A DNA stretch of 64,000 nt, from positions 1-64,000 of the forward strand of contig NZ_LQPZ01000017.1 in the NCBI RefSeq assembly GCF_002102395.1, read 5' to 3'. The notes under the pieces were generated by a model that was given only the letters and a program-made list of their open reading frames with translations, made no database searches and was not told the origin of the DNA. Shown here one piece after another: positions 57,677 to 64,000 of the stretch. This DNA comes from Mycolicibacillus trivialis (GTDB lineage Bacteria; Actinomycetota; Actinomycetes; Mycobacteriales; Mycobacteriaceae). Positions within the stretch are counted from its first letter, which is position 1. The number at the start of each line of letters is the position of its first letter. The translations under genes were made by a program, and so were the position numbers.

Positions 57677-58432
57677 ATGCGTGTTCTGCGGGTCATCGGC
57701 ATCGGCGTAGGCGACCCCGCCCACCTCACCGTGCAGGCGGTGACCGCCCTCAACGAGACACAGGTGTTCTTCGTCGTCGACAAGGGCGAGACCAAACGCG
57801 AACTCGCCGACCTGCGCCGCCGCATCTGCGCCCGCTACATCGAGCGGCCCGGCTACCGGTTCGTCGAACTGGCCGAGCCGGCGCGTGCCGACGGCGGCGA
57901 CTACCGGCGGGCCGTCGCCGACTGGCACGCCGCGCGCGCCGCGATCTGGGCGGAGGCGATCGCCACCGAACTCGGCCCGCACGACGTCGGCGCCTTCCTG
58001 GCCTGGGGCGACCCCGCGCTCTACGACAGCACCCTGCGCATCCTCGACGCCGTCGCCACCCGCGTCGAGCTGCGCTACGAGGTGATCCCGGGCATCACCG
58101 CGGTGCAGGCGCTGACCGCCGCGCACGGCATCCCGCTCAACGAGGTCGGCGAGCCGGTGCTGATCACCACCGGCAGGCAACTGCGCACCCACGGGCTGAC
58201 CGGCACCGCGGTGGTCATGCTCGACGGCGACTGTTCGTTCACCCACTGCCCGCCGCAGACCCGCATCTGGTGGGGCGCCTACCTGGGCAGTGCGGACCAG
58301 CTGCTGATCGCCGGCACGGTCGGGGAGGTCGGCGAACAGATCCGCGCGGTGCGTGCGCAGGCCCGGGCCCGGCACGGCTGGCTCATGGACACCTATCTCT
58401 TGCGGCCCGCGGCGGCGCACGACGTGGCATGA
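57677..58432 (+). CDS. cobF: Precorrin-6A synthase (deacetylating) CobF
   Basis: SAM-dependent C1 methylation and deacetylation of precorrin-5 in aerobic cobalamin synthesis. 251 residues with the tetrapyrrole methylase fold: 'VIGIGVGDPAHLTVQAV' (SAM-binding GxGxGDP), 'AFLAWGDPALYDSTLRIL' and 'YEVIPGITAVQALTAAHGIPL', closing 'VVMLDGDCSF'. CobF is notable as a gene absent from the M. tuberculosis complex but present in M. canettii and other mycobacteria (established knowledge). It stands alone here, away from the other cob genes, and no B12 riboswitch was seen upstream. Confidence 0.92.
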   Translation: MRVLRVIGIGVGDPAHLTVQAVTALNETQVFFVVDKGETKRELADLRRRICARYIERPGYRFVELAEPARADGGDYRRAVADWHAARAAIWAEAIATELGPHDVGAFLAWGDPALYDSTLRILDAVATRVELRYEVIPGITAVQALTAAHGIPLNEVGEPVLITTGRQLRTHGLTGTAVVMLDGDCSFTHCPPQTRIWWGAYLGSADQLLIAGTVGEVGEQIRAVRAQARARHGWLMDTYLLRPAAAHDVA

Positions 58433-58441
58433 TCGGCGGCC

Positions 58442-58840
58442 ATGGGACCGTTCCTGCTGCGAGCCGCACTCACCGGCCTGGCGCTGTGGGTGGTGACCCT
58501 GCTGGTCGGCGGCATCGACTTCGTCGGCGGGCAGACCACCGCGCAGAAGGCCGGCATCGTCTTCGTCGTCGCGGTGATCTTCGGTCTGGTCAACGCCTTC
58601 ATCAAACCGATCGTGCAGATCCTGTCGATCCCGCTCTACGTGCTGACGCTGGGACTGTTCCACGTCGTGGTCAACGCCTTCATGCTCTGGCTGACCGCCT
58701 GGATCACCGAGCACACCACCCATTGGGGACTGCGCATCGAGCACTTCTGGTGGACCGCGATCTGGGCGGCGATCGTGCTGTCGGTGGTCAGTTGGCTGCT
58801 GTCGCTGGTGGTGCGTGACGTCGGTCGTGTCACCCGCTGA
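58442..58840 (+). CDS. Phage holin family 4-type (PF04020-like) small membrane protein
   Basis: 132 residues with four hydrophobic segments (about 4-24, 36-57, 63-92 and 103-126). 'NAFIKPIVQILSIPLYVLTLGLFHVVVNAFMLWL' (key N-A-F-I-K-P-I, L-P-x-x-x-x-T-L-G-L/F-x-x-x-x-N pattern) is the signature of this family, widespread in bacterial chromosomes and not evidence of a prophage. Function unknown. Its ATG is 9 nt after cobF; its end overlaps the PAP2 gene by 26 nt. Confidence 0.82.
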   Translation: MGPFLLRAALTGLALWVVTLLVGGIDFVGGQTTAQKAGIVFVVAVIFGLVNAFIKPIVQILSIPLYVLTLGLFHVVVNAFMLWLTAWITEHTTHWGLRIEHFWWTAIWAAIVLSVVSWLLSLVVRDVGRVTR

Positions 58841-59492
58841 CCGCAGGTCGACGGTGGTCGCCGCCGCGTTGATCGCGGCCCTGGCGGCCGGTTTCGCCGC
58901 CCTGACCCTGGCGGTGGCCCGCACCCCGGCCGGTCCGGACGTGGACCGCCAGGTGATGGACTGGTTCGTCGCCCAACGCCGCGACTGGCTGACCCCGCTG
59001 CTGGTGGCGGCCACCCACGCCAGCGGCAGGCAGGCCGTCGCGGTCGCCGCGCTGGCCGCCGCAGCGCTGCTGTGGTGGCGGCGACGCCGGCTGCTTCCCG
59101 CCGTCGTGGTCGCCGGTACCTGCGCGGCGGCCGGGCTCATCGGCGTCGCGGTCAAACACCTGGCCGGTGTCGACCGGCCCCCACCCGCGGTGCACGTAGT
59201 GGCCAAGACCGGGCCGGCGTTCCCGTCCGGGCACGTCACCTACAGCCTGGCGCTACTCGGCATCCTCGCGGTGGTCCTCGGCGCCGGCCGCAGCACCCGG
59301 GTGCGGGCGGCGCTGGCGGCCGCGGTCGCGGCGATCACCGGGCTGATCGGGGTGGCACGGCTCTATCTCGGGGTGCACTGGTTCACCGACGTGGTCGGCG
59401 GGGTGCTGCTGGCGCTGGCCGTGATCGGAACGGGCGCGCTGGTGCTGCGGGCCGGGCAGACTGGAAGCCATGCCCGAACTGCCCGAGGTTGA
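58815..59492 (+). CDS. PAP2-superfamily membrane phosphatase
   Basis: 225 residues, about six TM helices. The three phosphatase motifs are in order: 'KHLAGVDRPPP' (K-x6-R-P), 'FPSGHVTYS' (PSGH) and 'RLYLGVHWFTDVVGG' (R-x5-H-x3-D). Family members dephosphorylate undecaprenyl pyrophosphate or other lipid phosphates; which applies is not determinable. The GTG start at 58815 overlaps the previous gene, and its last 23 nt overlap fpg, so these genes are packed as one unit. Confidence 0.87.
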   Translation: MTSVVSPADRRSTVVAAALIAALAAGFAALTLAVARTPAGPDVDRQVMDWFVAQRRDWLTPLLVAATHASGRQAVAVAALAAAALLWWRRRRLLPAVVVAGTCAAAGLIGVAVKHLAGVDRPPPAVHVVAKTGPAFPSGHVTYSLALLGILAVVLGAGRSTRVRAALAAAVAAITGLIGVARLYLGVHWFTDVVGGVLLALAVIGTGALVLRAGQTGSHARTARG

Positions 59493-60332
59493 GGCGCTCG
59501 CGGAGTTCCTGCGCCGCCACGCCGTCGGCCGGACCGTCGGCCGCGTCGACCTGGCCGCCTTCTCGGTGCTCAAGACCGTCGACCCGCCGATCGGGACGCT
59601 GACCGGTCGAGCGGTGACCGACGCCCGGCGCTGGGGCAAGTACCTCGGGGTGGTCGCAGGCGATCTGGTGCTGATCGTCCACCTGGCCCGGGCGGGCTGG
59701 CTGCGCTGGTCGGAGCGGTTGCCCGCGGCGCCGCCGCGACCCGGCCGCGGCCCGCTCGCGCTGCGGGTGCACCTCGGCGCCCCGGGGGAGGGCCCGGCTT
59801 CGACCTCACCGAGGCCGGCACCCAGAAACGGCTGGCGGTGTGGCTGGTCGCCGATCCCGCCGCCGTGCCGGGCATCGCCGCGCTGGGCCCCGACGCCCGC
59901 ACGCTCGGCGAGACCGGCCTGGCCGAGATCCTGGCCGCCCACAACGGTCGGATCAAGACGGTGCTCACCGACCAGAAGGCCATCGCCGGAATCGGCAACG
60001 CCTACAGCGACGAGATCCTGCACACCGCGCGACTGTCCCCGTTCGCGACGGCCGCCACCCTGTCCGGCGCGCAGGTCGGCGCCCTGCACGCCGCGATGCG
60101 AGAGGTGCTCACCGACGCCACCTCCCGCTCGGTGGGCCTGCAGGCGGCCACCCTCAAGGGCGAGAAACGCTCCGGGATGCGGGTGCACGGGCGGACCGGG
60201 CTGCCCTGCCCGGTCTGCGGGGACACCGTGCGGGAGGTGTCGTTCAGTGAGCGGTCCTTCCAGTACTGCCCGACCTGCCAGACCGGCGGCAAGGTACTGG
60301 CCGACCGGCGGATGTCGCGGCTGCTGAAGTAG
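59470..60332 (+). pseudogene. fpg: Formamidopyrimidine-DNA glycosylase, frameshifted
   Basis: Base-excision repair glycosylase/AP lyase (Rv0944-like). The N-terminus 'MPELPEVE' with catalytic Pro/Glu is read from 59470 and stays in frame to 'VHLGAPGEGP'; from about 59790 the coherent protein continues one frame over ('GFDLTEAGTQKRLAVWLVAD...'), including 'KTVLTDQKAIAGIGNAYSDEIL' helix-two-turn-helix and a zinc finger ('CPVCGDTV...YCPTCQTGG'). One missing G in the run at 59791-59798 (CCCGG instead of CCCGGG) explains the break. Either a sequencing or assembly error or a genuine inactivation; both halves are otherwise well conserved, which favours error or a very recent mutation. Confidence 0.85.
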
Positions 60333-60348
60333 CCGGCCGGGCGGTTCC

Positions 60349-60375
60349 TTGACAGCTGTCGAGTCGGGCTATCCT
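60349..60375 (+). promoter_or_regulatory. SigA-like promoter for the SDR gene, possibly leaderless
   Basis: TTGACA (60349-60354) and TATCCT (60370-60375), spacer 15 nt, end 7 nt before the GTG at 60382. Transcription would start at or next to the start codon, giving a leaderless mRNA, common in mycobacteria. The short spacer is a weakness. Confidence 0.5.
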
Positions 60376-60381
60376 GTCCGC

Positions 60382-61131
60382 GTGACTCGCCAGAAGATCC
60401 TCATCACCGGGGCCAGTTCGGGGCTCGGCGCCGGCATGGCCCGCGCCTTCGCCGCCAAGGGCCGCGACCTGGCGCTCTGCGCCCGCCGCCTCGACCGGCT
60501 CGAGGAGCTCAAGGCCGAACTGACCGGCCGGCACCCCGGGATCACGGTTGCGATCGGCGAACTCGACGTCAACGACCACGAGCAGGTGCCCGTGGTGTTC
60601 GCGGAGCTCGCCGCCGAGCTGGGCGGGCTGGACCGGGTGGTGGTCAACGCCGGCATCGGCAAGGGCTGGCCGCTGGGCGAGGGCAAACTGTGGGCCAACA
60701 AGGCCACCATCGAGACGAACCTGGTCTCCGCGCTGGTGCAGATCGAGACCGCGCTGGAGATGTTCAAGAAGTCCGGCAGCGGGCACCTGGTGCTGATCTC
60801 CTCGGTGCTGGGCAACAAAGGGGTGCCGGGGCTCAAGGCCGCCTACGCGGCCAGCAAGGCCGGCCTGACCTCGCTGGGGGAGTCGCTGCGCGCGGAGTAC
60901 ACCAGTGGCCCGATCAAGGTCACCGTCATCGAACCGGGCTACATCGAATCGGAGATGACCGCCAAGTCGAACTCGACGCTGCTGATGGTCGACAACGAGA
61001 CCGGCGTCAAGGCGATGGTCAACGCGATGGAACGGGAGGCGGGCCGGGCGGTGGTCCCGGCCTGGCCGTGGCTGCCGCTGGTGACGCTAATGCGCCGGTT
61101 GCCGCCGCGGTTCACCAAGCGGTTCGCCTGA
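60382..61131 (+). CDS. Short-chain dehydrogenase/reductase (Rv0945-like)
   Basis: 249-residue SDR with 'ILITGASSGLGAGMARAFA' (TGxxxGxG), 'LCARRLDRLEEL' (Arg after the second strand, NADP preference), 'VVNAGIGKG' (NNAG variant NAG), catalytic Ser in 'LISSVLGNKG', and 'YAASKAGLTSLGESL' (YxxxK). 'VIEPGYIESEM' follows. GTG start at 60382 with a promoter immediately upstream. The C-terminal hydrophobic 'WPWLPLVTLMRRLPPRF' suggests membrane association, as in mycobacterial SDRs acting on lipids. Convergent with pgi. Confidence 0.9.
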   Translation: MTRQKILITGASSGLGAGMARAFAAKGRDLALCARRLDRLEELKAELTGRHPGITVAIGELDVNDHEQVPVVFAELAAELGGLDRVVVNAGIGKGWPLGEGKLWANKATIETNLVSALVQIETALEMFKKSGSGHLVLISSVLGNKGVPGLKAAYAASKAGLTSLGESLRAEYTSGPIKVTVIEPGYIESEMTAKSNSTLLMVDNETGVKAMVNAMEREAGRAVVPAWPWLPLVTLMRRLPPRFTKRFA

Positions 61132-61147
61132 GCCGAGCGGCCTCTGC

Positions 61148-62809
61148 TCAACCGGCCCGGCCCCGCTCGGCGCGGTAGCGGCGCACCAGCGCGTCGGTGG
61201 AGCTGTCCGACTGGGCGGCCGGCGCCGCATCGGCGGTGAGCACCGGCTCCAGTTCCTTGGCCTGTTTCTTGCCGAGCTCCACACCCCACTGGTCGAACGA
61301 GTCGATGCCCCAGACCACGCCCTCGGTGAACACCTGGTGCTCGTAGAGGGCGATCAGTTGGCCCAGCACCGACGGGGTCAATCGGGTGGCCAGGATCGAG
61401 GTGCTGGGCCGGTTGCCGGGCATCACCTTGTGCGGCACCACCGCCGCCGGGGTGTCCTCGGCGGCGATCTCCTCGGCGGTCTTGCCGAACGCCAACACCT
61501 TGGTCTGAGCGAAGAAGTTGCTCATCAGCAGGTCATGCATGCTGCCGTCGCCGTCGGCGGTCGGCAGGTCGTCCACCGGCCGGGCGAACCCGATGAAATC
61601 TGCGGGCACCAGCCGGGTGCCCTGGTGCAGCAACTGGAAGAAGGCGTGCTGACCGTTGGTTCCCGGCTCGCCCCAGAAGATCTCGCCGGTGTCGGTGGTG
61701 ACCGGGCTGCCGTCACGGCGCACCGACTTACCGTTCGACTCCATCGTCAGCTGCTGCAGATAGGCCGGGAAACGGGCCAGGTCGTCGGCGTAGGGCAACA
61801 CCGCGCGGGACTGGGCACCGAAGAAGTTCGAGTACCACACCCCGATCAGCCCGAGCAGCGCCGGCGCGTTGGCCTCCAGCGGTGCGGTGCGGAAATGCTC
61901 GTCGACGAGATGGAACCCGGCGAGGAACTCCGCGAAGCGCTCCCGGCCGATCGTCGCCATCAACGACAGCCCGATCGCCGAGTCGACGGAGTAGCGGCCG
62001 CCCACCCAGTCCCAGAACCCGAACATGTTTTCCGGGTCGATCCCGAACCGCGTGACCCGGTCCCGGTTGGTGGAGACCGCGACGAAATGCTTCGCGACCG
62101 CATCCTCACCGAGGGCGTCGGTCAGCCAGCGCCGGGCCGCCGCCGCGTTGGTGAGGGTCTCCAGCGTGGAGAACGTCTTCGATGCGACCACGAACAGGGT
62201 GCTGGCCGGGTCGAGGTCGGCGAGGGTGGCCACCAGGTCGGTCGGGTCGATGTTGGAGACGAACCGCGCGCTGATCCCGGCGTCGGCGTAGTGCCGCAGC
62301 GCGCGATAGGCCATGGCCGGCCCCAGGTCCGACCCGCCGATGCCGATGTTGACCACGCAGCGGATCGGCGCGCCGGTGGCCCCGGTCCAGCTGCCGTCGC
62401 GCAGCCGGTCGGTGAACTCGCCCATCGCATCGAGCACGGCGTGCACGTCGGCGGTGACGTCGCGGCCGTCGACGGTCAACGTCGCGCCGCGGGGCAGCCG
62501 CAGCGCGGTGTGCAGCACCGCGCGGTCCTCGGAGGTGTTGATGTGCTCCCCGGCGAACATCGCGTCGCGGCGCTCCTCGAGCCCGGCGGCGCGGGCCAAC
62601 TCGCACAGCAGGCGCACCGTCTCGGCGGTGATCCGGTGCTTGCTGTAGTCGATGTAGAGGTCGCCGACGCCGAGCGTGAACGTCCGGCCCCGGTCACCGT
62701 CGTCAGCGAACAGCTCGCGCAGGTGGGTGTCCCCGATGCGACGGTGGTGGTCGGTCAGCGCTTTCCAGGCCGCGCTGGCCGTGATGTCCGGAAGCTCAGC
62801 GGCGCTCAT
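61148..62809 (-). CDS. pgi: Glucose-6-phosphate isomerase
   Basis: Interconverts glucose 6-phosphate and fructose 6-phosphate. 553 residues, normal size. Family signatures '[19 protein letters not shown]', '[16 protein letters not shown]' (phosphate-binding SKTFxTxET), '[17 protein letters not shown]' and '[20 protein letters not shown]' are all intact, the last with the catalytic Lys. The ATG at 62809 opens 'MSAAELPDI'. Matches Rv0946c. Confidence 0.96.
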   Translation of the reverse strand: MSAAELPDITASAAWKALTDHHRRIGDTHLRELFADDGDRGRTFTLGVGDLYIDYSKHRITAETVRLLCELARAAGLEERRDAMFAGEHINTSEDRAVLHTALRLPRGATLTVDGRDVTADVHAVLDAMGEFTDRLRDGSWTGATGAPIRCVVNIGIGGSDLGPAMAYRALRHYADAGISARFVSNIDPTDLVATLADLDPASTLFVVASKTFSTLETLTNAAAARRWLTDALGEDAVAKHFVAVSTNRDRVTRFGIDPENMFGFWDWVGGRYSVDSAIGLSLMATIGRERFAEFLAGFHLVDEHFRTAPLEANAPALLGLIGVWYSNFFGAQSRAVLPYADDLARFPAYLQQLTMESNGKSVRRDGSPVTTDTGEIFWGEPGTNGQHAFFQLLHQGTRLVPADFIGFARPVDDLPTADGDGSMHDLLMSNFFAQTKVLAFGKTAEEIAAEDTPAAVVPHKVMPGNRPSTSILATRLTPSVLGQLIALYEHQVFTEGVVWGIDSFDQWGVELGKKQAKELEPVLTADAAPAAQSDSSTDALVRRYRAERGRAG

Positions 62810-62840
62810 ACTCCGAGGGTAACCGCCGGGTGCGGCGGGC

Positions 62841-63524
62841 TCAGCCCGCCGCGAGCACCCGCGGGTAGAGCACGTTGTTCTCCTTGTGCACGTGCATGTG
62901 CAGGTCGGTTTCGATCTCCTCGAGACCGGTCAGCATCGCCATGTAGGAGCCGCAGGCGTCGGCGGGCACCGTGTAGTCGGCGGTGAGGCGACGCAACTCG
63001 GCGAGCAGGCCACCGGCGTTGTCGTGCTCGACCATGTTCTCCTTGAGCAGGCTGCGCAGTTCCTCCGAGAGCGGGCCGTCCTCACCGGCGCGGGCGGTGA
63101 TCTTCGGGAACAGGTCGGTCTCCTCCTCGCGCAGGTGCGGCTCGATGCCGCCGCGCAGCTTGCCGAAGACCTCGCGAACCTGGATCAGCTCGCTGTGGTT
63201 GGGGCCGTGCACCCGCGCCACCTTGTCCACCAGCGCGCCCACCCGGGGAAACTCCTCCCACAGGAACTGGTGGTGGGTGCCGACGATGTGCTCGACGAGG
63301 GCCGCGTCGTCGAGATCGGCCCAGGCCTCCTGCCGGCCGGGCGCCTCACTGGCCAGCGCCGCCAACACCTCGTCGACCGGGATCTGGGCTTCCTCGCAGG
63401 CCTCGCGCACCGGGCGCTGGCCGTGGCAGCAGTAGTCGATGCCGAAGCGGTCCAGGATCCGGGTGCGGGACGGGTCGGCGGTGACGATGTCGCCGAGGAT
63501 CGTGTCGGGCGTGTAGGTGGTCAT
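62841..63524 (-). CDS. Iron-sulfur cluster repair di-iron protein (RIC/ScdA/YtfE-like)
   Basis: 227 residues. N-terminal ScdA_N domain with '[17 protein letters not shown]' (paired Cys, Y-C-C-x-G), then a hemerythrin-like four-helix bundle with His/Glu ligands at '[13 protein letters not shown]', '[13 protein letters not shown]', 'MVEHDNAGG' and '[15 protein letters not shown]'. RIC proteins repair Fe-S clusters damaged by nitric oxide or oxidative stress. ATG start at 63524 with GAAGGAGAT upstream. No NsrR-type operator recognised in the 125-bp gap to the next gene. Confidence 0.92.
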   Translation of the reverse strand: MTTYTPDTILGDIVTADPSRTRILDRFGIDYCCHGQRPVREACEEAQIPVDEVLAALASEAPGRQEAWADLDDAALVEHIVGTHHQFLWEEFPRVGALVDKVARVHGPNHSELIQVREVFGKLRGGIEPHLREEETDLFPKITARAGEDGPLSEELRSLLKENMVEHDNAGGLLAELRRLTADYTVPADACGSYMAMLTGLEEIETDLHMHVHKENNVLYPRVLAAG

Positions 63525-63649
63525 CGCGATCTCCTTCGAGGTCGGTGCGGTGTGGCCGAGCCTGCACGCCCGGTGATCGTGCCAACACCGGCGCCGTCGG
63601 CGGATATTCCACCGGCCGGCAAACCTACGCGGGAAACCTGTGCGGGAGG

Positions 63650-63964
63650 TCAGTGACCGAGGCGGCCGCGGCCCAGGCGCAGCAACAGCATCGCCAGGTC
63701 CTTGCCGTCGGGACCGAGTTCGCTGTAGCGCTCGATCACCTTCATCTCCCGGCTGTGCACCAGCCGGGTGCCGCCGGAGGCCATCCGGGCCTTGCCGATG
63801 GCCTGCGACACCTCGGTGCGCCGCTTGACCGCGGCGAGGATCTCGGCGTCGAGCCGGTCGATCTCGTGCCGCAGTTCGTCGATGGTGGGCGCCTCGGTGG
63901 CGGTCTCTGCGCTCATGGGGGTCGACTCCGTACTCTGAGTGTTCTCGGCGGGTTCTGGTCTCAT
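63650..63964 (-). CDS. Chorismate mutase (AroQ-delta type, Rv0948c-like)
   Basis: Converts chorismate to prephenate; intracellular mycobacterial enzyme activated by complex formation with DAHP synthase AroG. 104 residues: a variable N-terminus of ~25 residues, then 'IDELRHEIDRLDAEILAAVKRRTEVSQAIGKAR' (active-site Arg in helix 1 region) and 'HSREMKVIERYSELGPDG' , ending 'LLLRLGRGRLGH', a C-terminus that contacts AroG and is identical in sequence pattern to M. tuberculosis. The start at 63964 ('MRPEPAEN') gives the same N-terminus type and length as Rv0948c. 63965-64000 shows no feature. Confidence 0.94.
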   Translation of the reverse strand: MRPEPAENTQSTESTPMSAETATEAPTIDELRHEIDRLDAEILAAVKRRTEVSQAIGKARMASGGTRLVHSREMKVIERYSELGPDGKDLAMLLLRLGRGRLGH

Positions 63965-64000
63965 CTGCACTCCGGCCTCACACAACAGGCGAACCCCGGA

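Noticed and set aside
58442..58840. Holin gene as a sign of a prophage
   Set aside because: This PF04020-type family is common in bacterial chromosomes, and no phage structural, lysis or integrase genes are nearby.

Overview
The window is chromosomal DNA of a high-GC, non-tuberculous Mycobacterium (sensu lato). The gene order follows the M. tuberculosis Rv0867c-Rv0948c segment almost step by step: rpfA, moaD2, moaA2, cspB, fadE10, Rv0875c-0877, a SpoU methyltransferase, sepH, serC, Rv0885, fprB, citA, gltA2, prrAB, accD3, echA6, Rv0906, Rv0907, ctpE, Rv0909-0910, mntH, Rv0927c, ku, ligD, fpg, Rv0945, pgi and Rv0948c. Additions relative to that reference, such as pdxH, a glutathione-transferase-like gene, a heterodimeric ABC exporter, an mmpS-mmpL pair and cobF, argue against the tuberculosis complex. 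Orthologue names rest on recalled synteny and on visible protein motifs, not on a search.

Layout. 1-2.3 kb: the 5' part of rpfA behind a cyclic di-AMP (ydaO-type) riboswitch and a CRP-like site, then molybdopterin genes. 2.4-9.4 kb: cold-shock protein, acyl-CoA dehydrogenase, a GST-like enzyme, and the Rv0875c-0877 block, which is bracketed by two copies of a 78-bp palindromic repeat at convergent gene ends. 9.5-21.3 kb: housekeeping genes for RNA methylation, division (sepH), serine and PLP metabolism, ferredoxin reductase, two citrate synthases and an FKBP. 21.3-27.2 kb: the PrrAB two-component system divergent from a two-subunit ABC exporter with one degenerate ATP site. 27.2-35.8 kb: lipid genes (accD3, echA6), a lactamase-fold lipoprotein that has lost its catalytic motif, a P-type ATPase and an Rv0909/Rv0910 pair. 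35.8-42.3 kb: a tetR-mmpS-mmpL operon and an M48 protease/LemA pair.

42.5-45.2 kb is the accessory part and the most interesting one. Next to tRNA-Arg(CCU) lies a visibly AT-richer insert holding a decayed IS3 orfA and a compact two-gene locus: a 79-residue peptide rich in aromatic three-residue motifs, followed after a short hairpin by a radical SAM/SPASM enzyme resembling FxsB-type cyclophane-forming maturases. It looks like a minimal RiPP (ribosomally made, modified peptide) cluster without its own transporter or protease.

45.2-64 kb returns to the core genome: a MerR regulator divergent from a di-iron-like protein across a clear dyad operator, mntH, an SDR, the NHEJ genes ku and ligD with a PfkB kinase between them, an FAH-MBL fusion enzyme, an AurF-like oxygenase with a DUF4873 partner, cobF, a PAP2 phosphatase, a frameshifted fpg, pgi, a RIC-type Fe-S repair protein and chorismate mutase.
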